A stretch of 64,000 bases of DNA from Caldilineaceae bacterium (GCA_019637645.1 JAHBVH010000004.1:62001-126000), one strand, 5' to 3'; shown: positions 18,958 through 28,157, counted from the stretch's first letter. Translations and numbers: made by a program. Notes: generated from the sequence alone by a model not told the origin.

Positions 18958-20178
18958 TTAAGCGGTTACCCAAAAGTCGACAGCGGCAATATTGCAAGCG
19001 CCCCCAACACCATCGGTGGTAAATGTGGCAATCGTCGAAATGCGTTGGTTTGCTTGATTGACTAACCAGGCGTGCCAAGTCCCCGCGCGGGCGACGCCTG
19101 CACTAATAATATGGGTGTAATAGCCGGGGGCACCATTGCCAGCAGTGGCCGGTTGGGTCACCCAGGGGCCGTCGGCCTCATAGCTAAAGACCACGCGATA
19201 GCCATTGGCTGGTTGTTGATCGACATAGACATAGCCTTCAAAACGGCTGCCGGCGTCGTTGGGCTGGCAGCCGGTAAAAGACGCCTGTGCCAACGGCGGC
19301 GCGGTCGGTGTCGCGGTCGGTGTCGCGGTAGCCGTGGCCGTGGGTGTGGCTTCTACGGAAGGCGTTGGCGTTGGTGTCGCGGTGAGCGTCGCCGAAATCA
19401 CGGTACTATCCGTGGGGGTTCCCGTCAGGATTGGTGGTAGGGTTACGGTTGGAGTCGTTGTTTGGGTCGGGGTCGTTGTTGCCATGGGTGTTAGCGTTGT
19501 CGTTGGTGTGGCCGTGGGGGCACTGGCCGCCACCGTCCAACGCCAAGTGAGGCCATAGCTGGTGTGAAAGGCGCGATAGGGATCACCAATGGTGCCGAGC
19601 CCCATGCCCTCGACGCGATCGGCGGGGGCATCGGTATCCGGTTGCGCAGCATAGGCGGGGGCTAAGGCATACATGGCATAGTTGGTGGCGTACGGTTCAC
19701 CTAGCTTGGCCTCGCTGTAAATGGTTGCATTTCCTGTATTCCAAGTGACAATAACCGGCACGTTGATCATCCTCGCCCCTTGCTCATCCAGGAGATCGAC
19801 CAGAATATGATGGCGTCCGCCAGCTTCTACAGGATCATACCAGCGCGCTTTTACCAGTTGCCAATAGCCTTGGCCGGGCGCGACTTCGGCTTCGACCAAT
19901 GCGGCACCCCGTTCGGTCAGCCGTGAATCCCAGTCGAGTAGCGCGATCTGGCGTGGAGTCTCACGATTGGCAATGAAAGGGAGGTAAAGGGCAAAGGGTG
20001 TCGCGGCTGGTGTTGCTTGCCGTGGCTCGTCTTGAGCCCAAAAAATTTGGGTGAGGCCAAGAAGGGCGAGCAGGGCACAGAGCACGCTAACGATCAGTTG
20101 ATAGAACCGCCGCCAGCTGTGTGGCAGCAACCAGCGCTTAGGTACCAGATGATTCATTGGGGTAGGCTCGACTCTCAT
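18958..20178 (-). CDS. Secreted protein with Thr/Pro-rich linker
   Basis: A 406-residue exported protein of unknown function. A basic N-terminus is followed by a hydrophobic segment (about 28-47) as signal peptide or anchor, then a short ALYLPFIANRE segment of the kind often seen in Chloroflexota exoproteins. Residues of about 70-215 form a domain with LLDWDSRLTERGAALVEAEV. A Thr/Pro-rich linker follows (about 217-292). The C-terminal domain (about 295-406) starts ASFTGCQPNDAGSRFEGYV and contains paired cysteines. I do not recognise either domain. It probably binds or displays something at the cell surface. Confidence 0.7.
   Translation of the reverse strand: MRVEPTPMNHLVPKRWLLPHSWRRFYQLIVSVLCALLALLGLTQIFWAQDEPRQATPAATPFALYLPFIANRETPRQIALLDWDSRLTERGAALVEAEVAPGQGYWQLVKARWYDPVEAGGRHHILVDLLDEQGARMINVPVIVTWNTGNATIYSEAKLGEPYATNYAMYALAPAYAAQPDTDAPADRVEGMGLGTIGDPYRAFHTSYGLTWRWTVAASAPTATPTTTLTPMATTTPTQTTTPTVTLPPILTGTPTDSTVISATLTATPTPTPSVEATPTATATATPTATPTAPPLAQASFTGCQPNDAGSRFEGYVYVDQQPANGYRVVFSYEADGPWVTQPATAGNGAPGYYTHIISAGVARAGTWHAWLVNQANQRISTIATFTTDGVGGACNIAAVDFWVTA
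19300..19525. repeat. Low-complexity repeat coding for a Thr/Pro linker
   Basis: Repeated units such as GTCGGTGTCGCGGT and GTTGGTGTCG encode PTATPT/TPTPTP-like steps inside the secreted protein gene. It is a flexible, probably glycosylated spacer between two folded domains. Repeats of this kind vary in length by slippage. Confidence 0.85.
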
Positions 20179-20241
20179 TCGCGTATAGGTCGCTTCGCGT
20201 TATGGTGCGGGTGGGTCTAACACGCTAAGGGACTCTGACTG

Positions 20242-20327
20242 CTGTAGAGCGTAAGCTTGATCCATTTTGCTTGGCCGAAACAAGGGAATGACGAAGCGTC
20301 TATGGCGCGACGGTATACGCTCTACAG
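20242..20327. promoter_or_regulatory. 12-bp perfect inverted repeat upstream of the secreted Thr/Pro protein
   Basis: CTGTAGAGCGTA (20242-20253) is inverted perfectly at 20316-20327, 62 bases apart. It lies 65-150 bp upstream of the gene at 18958-20178 and could be two operator half-sites or a long hairpin in its leader. The rest of the gap from 20179 to 20491 shows no gene. Confidence 0.5.
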
Positions 20328-20491
20328 GAAATCAATGCTTGTAGTGTAGCAGCCTGTAGGTTGTTTGACAAGAGAGGAAGTTACCTTTCGATAAAAGATA
20401 GGCAGATTACCGTAAGCAGAGGGCTGACCTGTTGCTTTTGTTATGTGGCTGGTTATGCAGGACGCTGAGGAGTGATGAAAACTTGGTATCC

Positions 20492-20604
20492 CGTTGGCTC
20501 TGTGGTTCCCACAACCGCCAACGCAAAACTCTTGTCACTGGTTGGCTCTGTGGTTCCCACAACCGCCAACGCAAAACCTGTCAGGTTTGGCAAACCTGAC
20601 AGGT
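20492..20604. repeat. Two tandem motif B copies followed by motif A
   Basis: Motif B occurs at 20492-20523 and 20541-20571 (arms GTTGGC and GCCAAC, with TGTGG pairing to CACA inside), with a 48-bp period. Motif A follows at 20576-20604, a perfect 13-bp stem with loop GGC. The cluster ends 14 bp from the stop of the lipoprotein gene at 20619-21857. Confidence 0.9.
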
Positions 20605-20618
20605 CTTCGGCACGATGA

Positions 20619-21857
20619 TTACTGGATTACCAGATCGACCGTATATTCCACCGCTGCGGTCGGGGCTGTGACCATGATGAGGTAATCTTGCGTCAGTGGT
20701 AAGGAACCAGACCAACTGCGTTCCTCATTTTCTAGCCGTTTCAAGGGGCGACCATCCGTTACGCCTTGCAAGGAGAAATTAGCGGTATTATCGGATGAGG
20801 TAAGCGTAATAAAGAGATTTTGACCAGCGGTTGCGCGCACCAAATACCGGCGGCGCTCCGTTGCCCCAAGCTGCTCAGTCACTGTTGTCGTATCCGAACC
20901 AGCTCCCAGCACCAAGCGCACGGGTGCCGCATCTGGCAGCGCTGTGACGGGCTCTGTTTCTAGGCTAGCTTGGAGTTGAAAGGGCGTAGGAGTTTTCGCG
21001 TGGACAGTCACCAGATACGCTTGATCAGCGGCTAAAGTACCAGACCAATAGCGCGCCAACGGTTCAACCGTGGGTAGCGGCGGACCAGCATCCAACGGTG
21101 CAAGGGTAAAAGAGGCTTGACCGCTGGACGAAGTCAGAACAAGTGACAAGGTTTCTCCAGCCGGTGCTTGCAAAATATACTCCTGTTGGGCCGCGGGTTG
21201 TACCACACCATGAATGGTAGTAACCAGCGTATCACCATCCAATTGAATATGTGGCCGTGTGTCGCTGGTTGCCGCCTCCATGGCTGTCGTTGAAAAGGTC
21301 TCCGCCGCGGTCTCGGTAGTCCCCTGGGCAATCGTCGCAGCTTTGGCCTGGAAACCGCCGCTAGCCACCAACATCCCATGCCAATAGGGCGAGCCGTCTG
21401 GCTGCTCGGCGATGACCAAGATGGCTTCATCTTGCTGGCTATTCCCCAAACCGGTTACATAGACCGCTTTCGTCACCTGCACGCTGGTACCCCATAGGGC
21501 GAGTGGATCTTTGCCGCTCAGCAGCGTTTCCCAATCGGTTGTCGCTGGTACAGCAATCGCATTACCAGCTTGCAGATAGTGATTCCGCAGTTGAACCGTA
21601 GCCACTTGCGCTGGCATGCTCTTGCCATCGGCGCGCCAGTTGGCAATGACAAAGGTCGGGCCCATGAGTTGTTGTAGCTGGGCATAGTCATGTTCCGCCA
21701 AGGCTGTCGTTAGCTGGTTGGCAAAGGCATCTAGGGCTAGGTATTCGCGCACAACGGCAGCCCGCTCTGCCATGGGTGGGGGCAGGGCACAGGCTGTACT
21801 GATTACCAAGCTAAAAGCTAGAGATAAGGGTAGGCACACAGGCCGTAAAAAACGCAT
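20619..21857 (-). CDS. Lipoprotein with two repeated beta-rich domains
   Basis: A 412-residue protein with a lipobox ending at Cys23 (VISTAC), so it is probably lipid-anchored outside the membrane. Residues of about 30-190 form an N-terminal domain with a start resembling ketosteroid isomerase-like folds (EYLALDAFANQLTTALAEHDYAQL); that assignment is tentative. The rest holds two copies of a domain of about 100 residues, each with a YLVRA/YILQA strand, a LxLTSS strand and a (Y/S)WSGxLxxxxxYLxxV strand, similar to pre-peptidase C-terminal domains. No enzyme motif is seen. It may be a surface sensor or adhesin. Confidence 0.72.
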   Translation of the reverse strand: MRFLRPVCLPLSLAFSLVISTACALPPPMAERAAVVREYLALDAFANQLTTALAEHDYAQLQQLMGPTFVIANWRADGKSMPAQVATVQLRNHYLQAGNAIAVPATTDWETLLSGKDPLALWGTSVQVTKAVYVTGLGNSQQDEAILVIAEQPDGSPYWHGMLVASGGFQAKAATIAQGTTETAAETFSTTAMEAATSDTRPHIQLDGDTLVTTIHGVVQPAAQQEYILQAPAGETLSLVLTSSSGQASFTLAPLDAGPPLPTVEPLARYWSGTLAADQAYLVTVHAKTPTPFQLQASLETEPVTALPDAAPVRLVLGAGSDTTTVTEQLGATERRRYLVRATAGQNLFITLTSSDNTANFSLQGVTDGRPLKRLENEERSWSGSLPLTQDYLIMVTAPTAAVEYTVDLVIQ

Positions 21858-22032
21858 AGGGATTGTCCTCTCTTACGCATACGCACACTTGTCGAGCAAC
21901 GAAGCGTACACTTCGTGCCGCGGTTGGGTAAAACAAAGGTAAACATATTGGCATCTTTCATCCATGACGTTTTTTTATCGCCAACGTTACTCTCAACCTT
22001 TGCCCAACTGACCCGCGCGTGATTGCGGGAGA

Positions 22033-22063
22033 GCGCTGACAGGTTTTGCAGACCTGTCAGCAC
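22033..22063. repeat. Motif A hairpin between two minus-strand genes
   Basis: A stem GCTGACAGGT / ACCTGTCAGC (22035-22044 with 22052-22061) with a seven-base loop. It lies downstream of the Cof-type phosphatase gene and upstream of the lipoprotein gene, so it may separate the two transcripts. Confidence 0.85.
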
Positions 22064-22129
22064 TGCCACTTCAAGAGGGCGTGAAAACCGATCAAATCGG
22101 GACTGCCCCCTTTCAAACGGTCTCTTATC

Positions 22130-22897
22130 TCAAGCTGCTTGCTCTAGCAAGCGGGCCAACACCAAGGCTACACCATCCTCATTATTGGAGGCAGTTACAC
22201 AATCAGCCACCGTTTTCACTTCATCGACGGCATTGGCGACCGCCACCCCAAGGCCACTTAGGCGTACCATATCGACATCATTGGTATCATCTCCAAAAGC
22301 CACAACATCGCTCATCTGCATATTCCATTCGCTCACCAAGGCGCGCAAAGCCTCGGCCTTATCGGTACGGCAGCCAATGATCTGGATGAAGTGCGGATAG
22401 CGTGCTGAATAGAGGATCCGGGCACTGGGCGGCACCGCAAAGGTCAAGCGCGCCAAGGCTTCGGCATTTTCGCTAAAAAGTAGCACCTTGGCGGCTGGTT
22501 GGGCAAGCGAAAAGAGATCGGCAACCTGATACGGCGTGGTGCGGTTGGCGGTGCGATTGAGATACAACACATCATCCACCTCTACGCCGACCAGCAGATC
22601 CGGCGTTGCCTCACGGATCTGGTTCAGAATGGTATAGACATCCTCAGCCGGGACGAGGTTTTGGTAAATGGGCTGATTTTCTAGCCGAATTTCGGCACCG
22701 TTATAACAAACCCAAGGGACACTTTGCAGTTCATCCGGCAAGGAACGCCCAATCGAGCGGGGCGGTCGTCCGGTCGCGATGACAATTCGTCGGCCCGCTC
22801 GCTGCCAACGTTCGATCATGGTCAGCGTTTGCGGCGAAAGGGTGCCATCACTGCGTAGCAACGTATCATCAAGATCCACAGCAGCGATCTGTTGCAT
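22130..22897 (-). CDS. Cof-type HAD-IIB phosphatase
   Basis: A 255-residue HAD phosphatase of the Cof/sucrose-phosphatase-like group. Motif I is AVDLDDTLLRSDGTLS, with both Asp residues. IATGRPPRSIG supplies the motif II Thr, and VVAFGDDTNDVDMVRLSGLGVAVANA is the family-specific C-terminal block, cited here only for its position near residue 205-230. The large C2 cap lies between. Members hydrolyse sugar phosphates, pyridoxal phosphate or FMN precursors. I chose ATG 22897 (MQQIAAVDL), which has GGAG seven bases upstream; an earlier in-frame start at 22918 has none. Confidence 0.9.
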   Translation of the reverse strand: MQQIAAVDLDDTLLRSDGTLSPQTLTMIERWQRAGRRIVIATGRPPRSIGRSLPDELQSVPWVCYNGAEIRLENQPIYQNLVPAEDVYTILNQIREATPDLLVGVEVDDVLYLNRTANRTTPYQVADLFSLAQPAAKVLLFSENAEALARLTFAVPPSARILYSARYPHFIQIIGCRTDKAEALRALVSEWNMQMSDVVAFGDDTNDVDMVRLSGLGVAVANAVDEVKTVADCVTASNNEDGVALVLARLLEQAA

Positions 22898-23184
22898 TGT
22901 ACAGCTCCAATCTAACATGTTTAGTTTTTTCCAAATCGACGTTACAGCAGTGGACAGGGGCTAGCCGATTTTCAAAATCGATTAGCCCGCTGATCATGCC
23001 GCGCCATGGTGTAATATCGACCTAAATTGTTGTGAGAATAAATAGGTAACGTAGGTAGACCAAGGACTACAACCGTGATATACTTTTTCCCACTTACTTT
23101 CTACTTAAATAGTGTGCGCACCGCCCGAAAGGGCCAGGGCGGCAGCCATATCGCCCACTAGCCCTGCATGAGAAGGAATTTTGC

Positions 23185-26139
23185 ATGCGCCCTCTTTTAT
23201 TGCTGCTCAACCTTGGGTTGCTGCTCTTGGGCTTTTCTCCCCCAAGCCAAGCGCAGGAGCCAACGACACCAGCCGCTTCACAGCATTTCGTCTATCTCCC
23301 CACCATCCATCTTTCGTCCATCAGCGCTAGCGAACAAAGCCCAATCGATGACGACGAAGGGCCGCTCACAGCAACGGGTACGCTGGTTGTCCAGTTCGGA
23401 GCAGAGCAGATCGAAACAGCAGTCGCGACCAATGGAATGCGCGCCATGGGGCGGACCATCCCATCCACCATCGCGACCCTGCAAGTAACAAACCCGCTCA
23501 CTTTTTCGTCCAATATCACCCAAGTTATTGGTGCTCCCACTGCCGTGCGTCAGCGGGTCGTGGTCCGGCTTCGTGAGCCCGCCTTGGGCAGCTATCAACG
23601 TGCCCAAGGCCAAGGTGCCGCGGCCCAGCCAGAACAGTTCGCACGGATTGCCGCGCAGCAAACGCGCCTCATTAGCTTGGCCCAACAGTTGGATAGCCAG
23701 GTACGCGTCATCGGTCAGGTCACCAAAGCGCTCAACGCCTTACTCCTTGAGATAGAATCGGCGAGCCTAGCCCCTTTAGCCGCTGACCCCGATGTTCTCA
23801 CCATTACTCCCATCCGCGATTATAGGCTTGCGCTGAGCTACACCGTGCCCTATATTGGAGCGCGGACGGTTCAGCAGCTTGGGTATGATGGTCATGGCGT
23901 GCGGGTGGCGGTCCTCGACAGCGGCATTGACTACACCCACGCCGATCTGGGGGGCTCGGGGAATCCTGACGATTATACCAACAATGACCCGACTCGCCTA
24001 GAAGTAGGCACCTTCCCTACGGCCAAAGTTGTCGGCGGGATTGATCTCGTCGGCTCCAACTGGCCTGATACCCCAGAAATGCCCGACCCCGACCCGCTGG
24101 ATGATGGCCCTACGGCTGGTCACGGTACCCATGTCGCCGATATCATTGGAGGACGGCGTGGGGTTGCGCCTGGGGTTGCGCTCTACGCCGTCAAGGTCTG
24201 TTCGTCGCGTTCGAGCGCCTGTTCCGGGGCGGCCCTGCTCCAAGCGCTCGATTATATCCTCGACCCTAACGGCGATGGCGATCTGAGCGATGCCATGCAT
24301 GTGATCAATCTTTCGATCAGTTCCGATTATGGCAGCGCCTTTGATGATGAGCTATCAACCGCCATCGAAACAGTCAGCGCCTTGGGCGTTGTCGTGGTGG
24401 TCGCCGCGGGCAATGGGGGAGACAAACCCTATGTGTTGGGCACTCCCGCGGCCACGCCAAGCGCCTTTGCCGTGGCCCAAACCCATGTTCCCGTGGCCCT
24501 CCAGCCCTTTCCGCTGACAAACCCCTTGACCACCAATACCACGGCTGCGCTGCGGCAAGAGCGCAGCGAAAATCTCTTGACCAAGTATCTGGTCGATAGT
24601 TCGGCGCGTGGCCCCAGCATGGGTGCCAATCTTGCCAAGCCCGATATCGGCGCGCCCGGCACCTCGGTCTCTGCGGTGGCCGGTAGCGGCACGGGGCAAC
24701 GGGCCTTTGGCGGCACCTCTGGCGCGGCCCCGCTGATCAGTGGCGCGCTTGCGCTCCTCCGCCAAGCGTATCCAGCACGGACGGGCGCTGAACTGAAGGC
24801 ACTCCTCATGAATACCGCCGAGACAGCGATCTTCAACCAGTCACCACTTCGCAGCACCGACTTAGCCCCGATCACGCGTATTGGTAGCGGCGAGGTGCGG
24901 GTCGATCAAGCGCTCCGTGCTCAGGCTGCCGCGTGGGAGAACACAAGCCAAACAGGCTCGCTCGCGTTTGGTTTTTATGATGTAACGAGTAAGCGCATTG
25001 AATATACGCGCACGGTGACCGTCCGCAACTACGGCGACCGCCCCCTCCACTACCAGATCTACCCCCGCTTTCGCTTTGCCAATGACAAGGAAAATAGCGG
25101 CGTTGAAATTGATACGCCCGACGAACTTACTGTGCCGGCCCACAGTGACGCGCACTTTGTCGTCGAGTTGGAAATTGAGGGCAACGAGCTACGGCCTTGG
25201 CAGCTAAATGCCGGTGCACAGGGAGCCGACGGGGCTCTGCTCACCTTGCTCGAATACGATGGCTATATCGAATTGGTCGAAGAGCAAGATGCAAACCACA
25301 ATCTCCATTTGGCTTGGCACATCCTCCCAAGGCGGGCCAGCCAGGTTTTGCTCAGTCCACAGGAACGTTCCATTACACTGACCAATCATGGGGTTGCCAC
25401 CACCACCGTGGAAAGCTATGCCCTGATTGGTATCAGTGATAATCTGCCCAATGGGGTGGCTGGCGCGCAAAGGCCAACCCCCGATTTGCGCTATTTGGGC
25501 TACACCACCTACAGCGTTCCAGTCAGCGTTTGCAATCCGACCACACCGTCGTTCGTCCTTGTCTTCGCGGCGACGACCTGGGAACGCCAAACCCATGCCA
25601 ATGCACCAGCCAGCTACAACCTAGAGCTTGATACCGATCAAGATGGACGCGCGGATTATCGGGTGATGACGCGCGATTACAGCTTTACCAGCAACAGCGA
25701 TGGGCGCAATCTCACTTGGGTAGTGGATCTGCGCACTTGGATCGCGACGGCTTTCTTCTTTACCAGCCATGATACCAATAGCGCCAATACCGTCATGACC
25801 CTCTGTGCTGAGCAGATCGGCCTGACCGCTGCCGATGTACTACGCCCGATCCAAGTAACGACAGCCATTGAAGATACCTACTATGGTGGCCCCGGTGATC
25901 GGCTGCCAACGGTCACCATTGCGCCCTTTGGCGAACGTTATGTGGCCTACTTTACCAAAGGCGGGCTCAATGGCACCACGCTTGTGGCCAGTAAAAAGGA
26001 TCGCTTGCGCGTCCTGAACTATGGGACAACCTATAACAATACCGAACAGGGGCTCTTGCTGCTCTTCCGCGGCGGCGCACCCGTTGAGCAAGAGGCTGGC
26101 ATCGTTCTGTTACAGCCCATGGTCCCCAGCCAACCCTAA
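23185..26139 (+). CDS. Secreted subtilisin-like serine protease (S8)
   Basis: A 984-residue exported protease. The signal peptide (1-24) ends SQAQ and is followed by a short HFVYLPTI segment. An inhibitor-like propeptide (about 120-215) contains VRQRVVVRLREPA. The catalytic triad is Asp244 (VAVLDSGID), His313 (GHGTHVADII) and Ser512 (GGTSGAAPLI), with oxyanion Asn410 (VAAGNGGDKP). After the catalytic domain come about 430 residues of beta-rich domains, one starting TVRNYGDRPLHYQI. There is no sorting motif at the C-terminus, so the enzyme may be released. AAGGAA lies seven bases before the ATG. It probably degrades external protein. Confidence 0.95.
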   Translation: MRPLLLLLNLGLLLLGFSPPSQAQEPTTPAASQHFVYLPTIHLSSISASEQSPIDDDEGPLTATGTLVVQFGAEQIETAVATNGMRAMGRTIPSTIATLQVTNPLTFSSNITQVIGAPTAVRQRVVVRLREPALGSYQRAQGQGAAAQPEQFARIAAQQTRLISLAQQLDSQVRVIGQVTKALNALLLEIESASLAPLAADPDVLTITPIRDYRLALSYTVPYIGARTVQQLGYDGHGVRVAVLDSGIDYTHADLGGSGNPDDYTNNDPTRLEVGTFPTAKVVGGIDLVGSNWPDTPEMPDPDPLDDGPTAGHGTHVADIIGGRRGVAPGVALYAVKVCSSRSSACSGAALLQALDYILDPNGDGDLSDAMHVINLSISSDYGSAFDDELSTAIETVSALGVVVVVAAGNGGDKPYVLGTPAATPSAFAVAQTHVPVALQPFPLTNPLTTNTTAALRQERSENLLTKYLVDSSARGPSMGANLAKPDIGAPGTSVSAVAGSGTGQRAFGGTSGAAPLISGALALLRQAYPARTGAELKALLMNTAETAIFNQSPLRSTDLAPITRIGSGEVRVDQALRAQAAAWENTSQTGSLAFGFYDVTSKRIEYTRTVTVRNYGDRPLHYQIYPRFRFANDKENSGVEIDTPDELTVPAHSDAHFVVELEIEGNELRPWQLNAGAQGADGALLTLLEYDGYIELVEEQDANHNLHLAWHILPRRASQVLLSPQERSITLTNHGVATTTVESYALIGISDNLPNGVAGAQRPTPDLRYLGYTTYSVPVSVCNPTTPSFVLVFAATTWERQTHANAPASYNLELDTDQDGRADYRVMTRDYSFTSNSDGRNLTWVVDLRTWIATAFFFTSHDTNSANTVMTLCAEQIGLTAADVLRPIQVTTAIEDTYYGGPGDRLPTVTIAPFGERYVAYFTKGGLNGTTLVASKKDRLRVLNYGTTYNNTEQGLLLLFRGGAPVEQEAGIVLLQPMVPSQP

Positions 26140-26165
26140 AGCCGGTTGAGGGATATGACAAGCCC

Positions 26166-26198
26166 AGAGCTGACAGGTTTGTAAAACCTGTCAGCTCT
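26166..26198. repeat. Motif A hairpin after the subtilisin gene
   Basis: A perfect 15-bp stem, AGAGCTGACAGGTTT (26166-26180) with AAACCTGTCAGCTCT (26184-26198), loop GTA. It begins 27 bp after the protease stop codon, where a terminator would be expected. The rest of the gap to 26440 shows no gene; an open frame that extends upstream of 26441 lacks support. Confidence 0.9.
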
Positions 26199-26440
26199 TC
26201 AGTAATAGGCCAGCCTTGGGGCATCAGTCCTAGCTATTTCTATGCCGACAGGCTATGCCGACAAGCAGAATAGCCAAGGATGGCAAGAGGACTTTTACAG
26301 AACTCTACACCTACAGTATAATCCAGAAAATACACGCTAATTCGCCGGTCTACCAACAGCGCAGCGAACAAGGTTCGCCGATATACGCAACGGCTCATTA
26401 CGCGCCAGCAGCCAATCACCAGAAAAAGAAGGGCAATTTT

Positions 26441-28087
26441 ATGCGCAAATTCTTTTTGTTGTTAACCCTAAGCCTGCTATTGCTATCACCCTGGTCGAGC
26501 AATCGGGTTTTGATTGCGCAGGTTCAAGGCACGGTTGTCGCCGCTGGGCTGAATGGTCCCATGGGTGTCCTCATGGACGAAAGCGGCACCTTATGGATCA
26601 TCGAGTCTGGTATCGGCGGCGACGAAGAAGTGCCTTTCCTCGACGCCCAAAGCGGGCAGCTGGTTAATGCCCAATATGGCGAAACAGCCCAAGTCATTAC
26701 GGTCGCCCCAGATGGCACGCAACAGGTGGTTACGGCCCTACCTTCCATCGCCACGGGTTCGGACATTATTGGCGGCGCCCGTTTGGCGCAACTCGACGGC
26801 AAGATGTATGCCAGCATTGGACAATGGTTAGGCGACCCAACCGCGGCAGCCAGCATCGCCAATATGGGTGTTGTCGCCGAGATCAACGAAGGGAGCGCCA
26901 CTGCCGTCGCGAGTACGTGGGACTTTGAACGCACCCAAAACCCCGACGGCTTACTCACCGATTCGCATCCCTACGGGCTGACGGCGAGTGAGGAAGGTGT
27001 GCTTTGGATTGTTGACGCGGGGGGAAACGCGCTGCTGCGTGCCAATCCCTTGACCGGTCGGGTCCGCTTGGTGGCGGTCTTTGCGGGTCTACCTTCACCC
27101 TTTCCTAATCCGGCGCGCAATAACGAAAATCTAACCGACCCTGTGCCCACGGCCGTCGTTGAAAAAGATGACCAGCTCTTTGTCTCGCTTCTCTCTGGCT
27201 TCCCTTTCACCCCCGGTTCCGCCAAAGTCGTTACCGTCGCGGAGGACGGTTCTGTCCAAGATTATGCCACCGGGCTGACCATGCTCACCGACCTGCAAGT
27301 AGGCCCTGACAATGAGCTATACGCAATCCAATTTGCCGAATTTGGTGACAGCGGCCCAACCCCCAACAGTGGCGCATTGGTCCGCGTCGGCGCAGGCGAT
27401 ACCTCGACTGTTGTGTTGGCGGGCCTTTCCTTTCCCACCGCTCTCACCTTTAGCCCTGATGGCAATGCCTATGTTGCCACCAATGGCGTTGGCGCACCAG
27501 GTTCCGGCGAAGTAGTCATGTATACCGGGGTGATCAGCGCCACCGGGGTGGCTGCCAGCGCCAGTATGACGAGTACGCCCGCGATCACGGACACAGCCAC
27601 GCTCACCGAAAGTACAACCCTTACAGAGACAGCAGCGGTCACAGAGACGGCGACTATCACCGAGGCGGCGACTGTCACCGAGACGGCAACGATTTCAGCA
27701 ACAGCAACCACAACGGACACCGCAGTCATCACAGAGACGACGCCCGTGAGTGATACGACCGCCATGAGCGAAACGATGGCTGTCACCGATACCGAGCCGA
27801 TTACCGAGAGCGCAACGCTCAGCACCACAGCGGTGGCCGATACAACAACCGAAGAAACCGCAGAGGATAGCACCCCCACAACCACACCAGCAGTCGTACC
27901 AGCAGAAACGAACAGCACAGTCACTGTCACCACTGCCGCTGCGGCACCGGAAAGTATGCCTATGACCGGTGGCAGCTTGGGCCAGGTCAACCCCATGACA
28001 CTGCCCATTGTAGCCCTAATTTTGGTTGGCTTGGTGGCAAGCGCCCTGCTCACGCGGCGGCCAAGCGAATCAACCAAGCCGGACTAG
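26441..28087 (+). CDS. ScyD/ScyE-like beta-propeller surface protein with Thr-rich stalk
   Basis: A 548-residue exported protein. The signal peptide is MRKFFLLLTLSLLLLSP. Residues of about 30-370 resemble the ScyD/ScyE (NHL-like propeller) family, starting VVAAGLNGPMGVLMDESGTL, with repeated G-L-W-I-V-D-type blades. A stalk of about 115 residues is built from TET, TDT and TAT steps. The C-terminus has MPMTGG, then a hydrophobic helix and RR, the layout of an LPxTG-type sorting signal with an unusual first residue. I chose ATG 26441, which has AAGGG seven bases upstream. ScyD proteins of cyanobacteria are linked to scytonemin genes, but nothing here suggests pigment synthesis. Confidence 0.85.
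   Translation: MRKFFLLLTLSLLLLSPWSSNRVLIAQVQGTVVAAGLNGPMGVLMDESGTLWIIESGIGGDEEVPFLDAQSGQLVNAQYGETAQVITVAPDGTQQVVTALPSIATGSDIIGGARLAQLDGKMYASIGQWLGDPTAAASIANMGVVAEINEGSATAVASTWDFERTQNPDGLLTDSHPYGLTASEEGVLWIVDAGGNALLRANPLTGRVRLVAVFAGLPSPFPNPARNNENLTDPVPTAVVEKDDQLFVSLLSGFPFTPGSAKVVTVAEDGSVQDYATGLTMLTDLQVGPDNELYAIQFAEFGDSGPTPNSGALVRVGAGDTSTVVLAGLSFPTALTFSPDGNAYVATNGVGAPGSGEVVMYTGVISATGVAASASMTSTPAITDTATLTESTTLTETAAVTETATITEAATVTETATISATATTTDTAVITETTPVSDTTAMSETMAVTDTEPITESATLSTTAVADTTTEETAEDSTPTTTPAVVPAETNSTVTVTTAAAAPESMPMTGGSLGQVNPMTLPIVALILVGLVASALLTRRPSESTKPD
27580..27890. repeat. Repeat tract coding for the Thr/Glu stalk
   Basis: Repeated units of about 18-24 bases such as ACCGAGACGGCGAC and ACAGAGACGG encode TETATI/TETAAV-like steps. 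The stalk would hold the propeller away from the cell surface and is a likely site of glycosylation and of length change. Confidence 0.85.
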
Positions 28088-28116
28088 GTGTCCCTTGGCT
28101 CTAGATTGACGTATGT

Positions 28117-28157
28117 GGACCCGGCGTCGGGCGTAGCTTGACGCCGGGTCCTTTTTT
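28117..28157 (+). terminator. Strong intrinsic terminator after the ScyD-like gene
   Basis: GGACCCGGCGTC (28117-28128) pairs perfectly with GACGCCGGGTCC (28140-28151) around an 11-base loop and is followed at once by six T (28152-28157). It ends transcription 30-70 bp after the stop codon and before the epimerase gene. It is unlike the motif A hairpins, which lack T-runs. Confidence 0.95.

Noticed and set aside
19259..19558. Plus-strand Gly/Val-rich frame with regular repeats
   Set aside because: It is the mirror of the Thr/Pro linker of the secreted protein gene; low-complexity DNA keeps other frames open.
26255..26440. N-terminal extension of the ScyD-like protein
   Set aside because: A signal peptide starts exactly at ATG 26441 with AAGGG upstream; the extension would bury it.
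27469..28077. Minus-strand 202-codon Val/Ser/Thr frame
   Set aside because: It is the complement of the Thr/Glu stalk tract and has no ribosome site.
28129..28139. Attachment site or IS end at the hairpin after the ScyD-like gene
   Set aside because: The stem followed by six T is a standard terminator, and no duplicated target or transposase is present.
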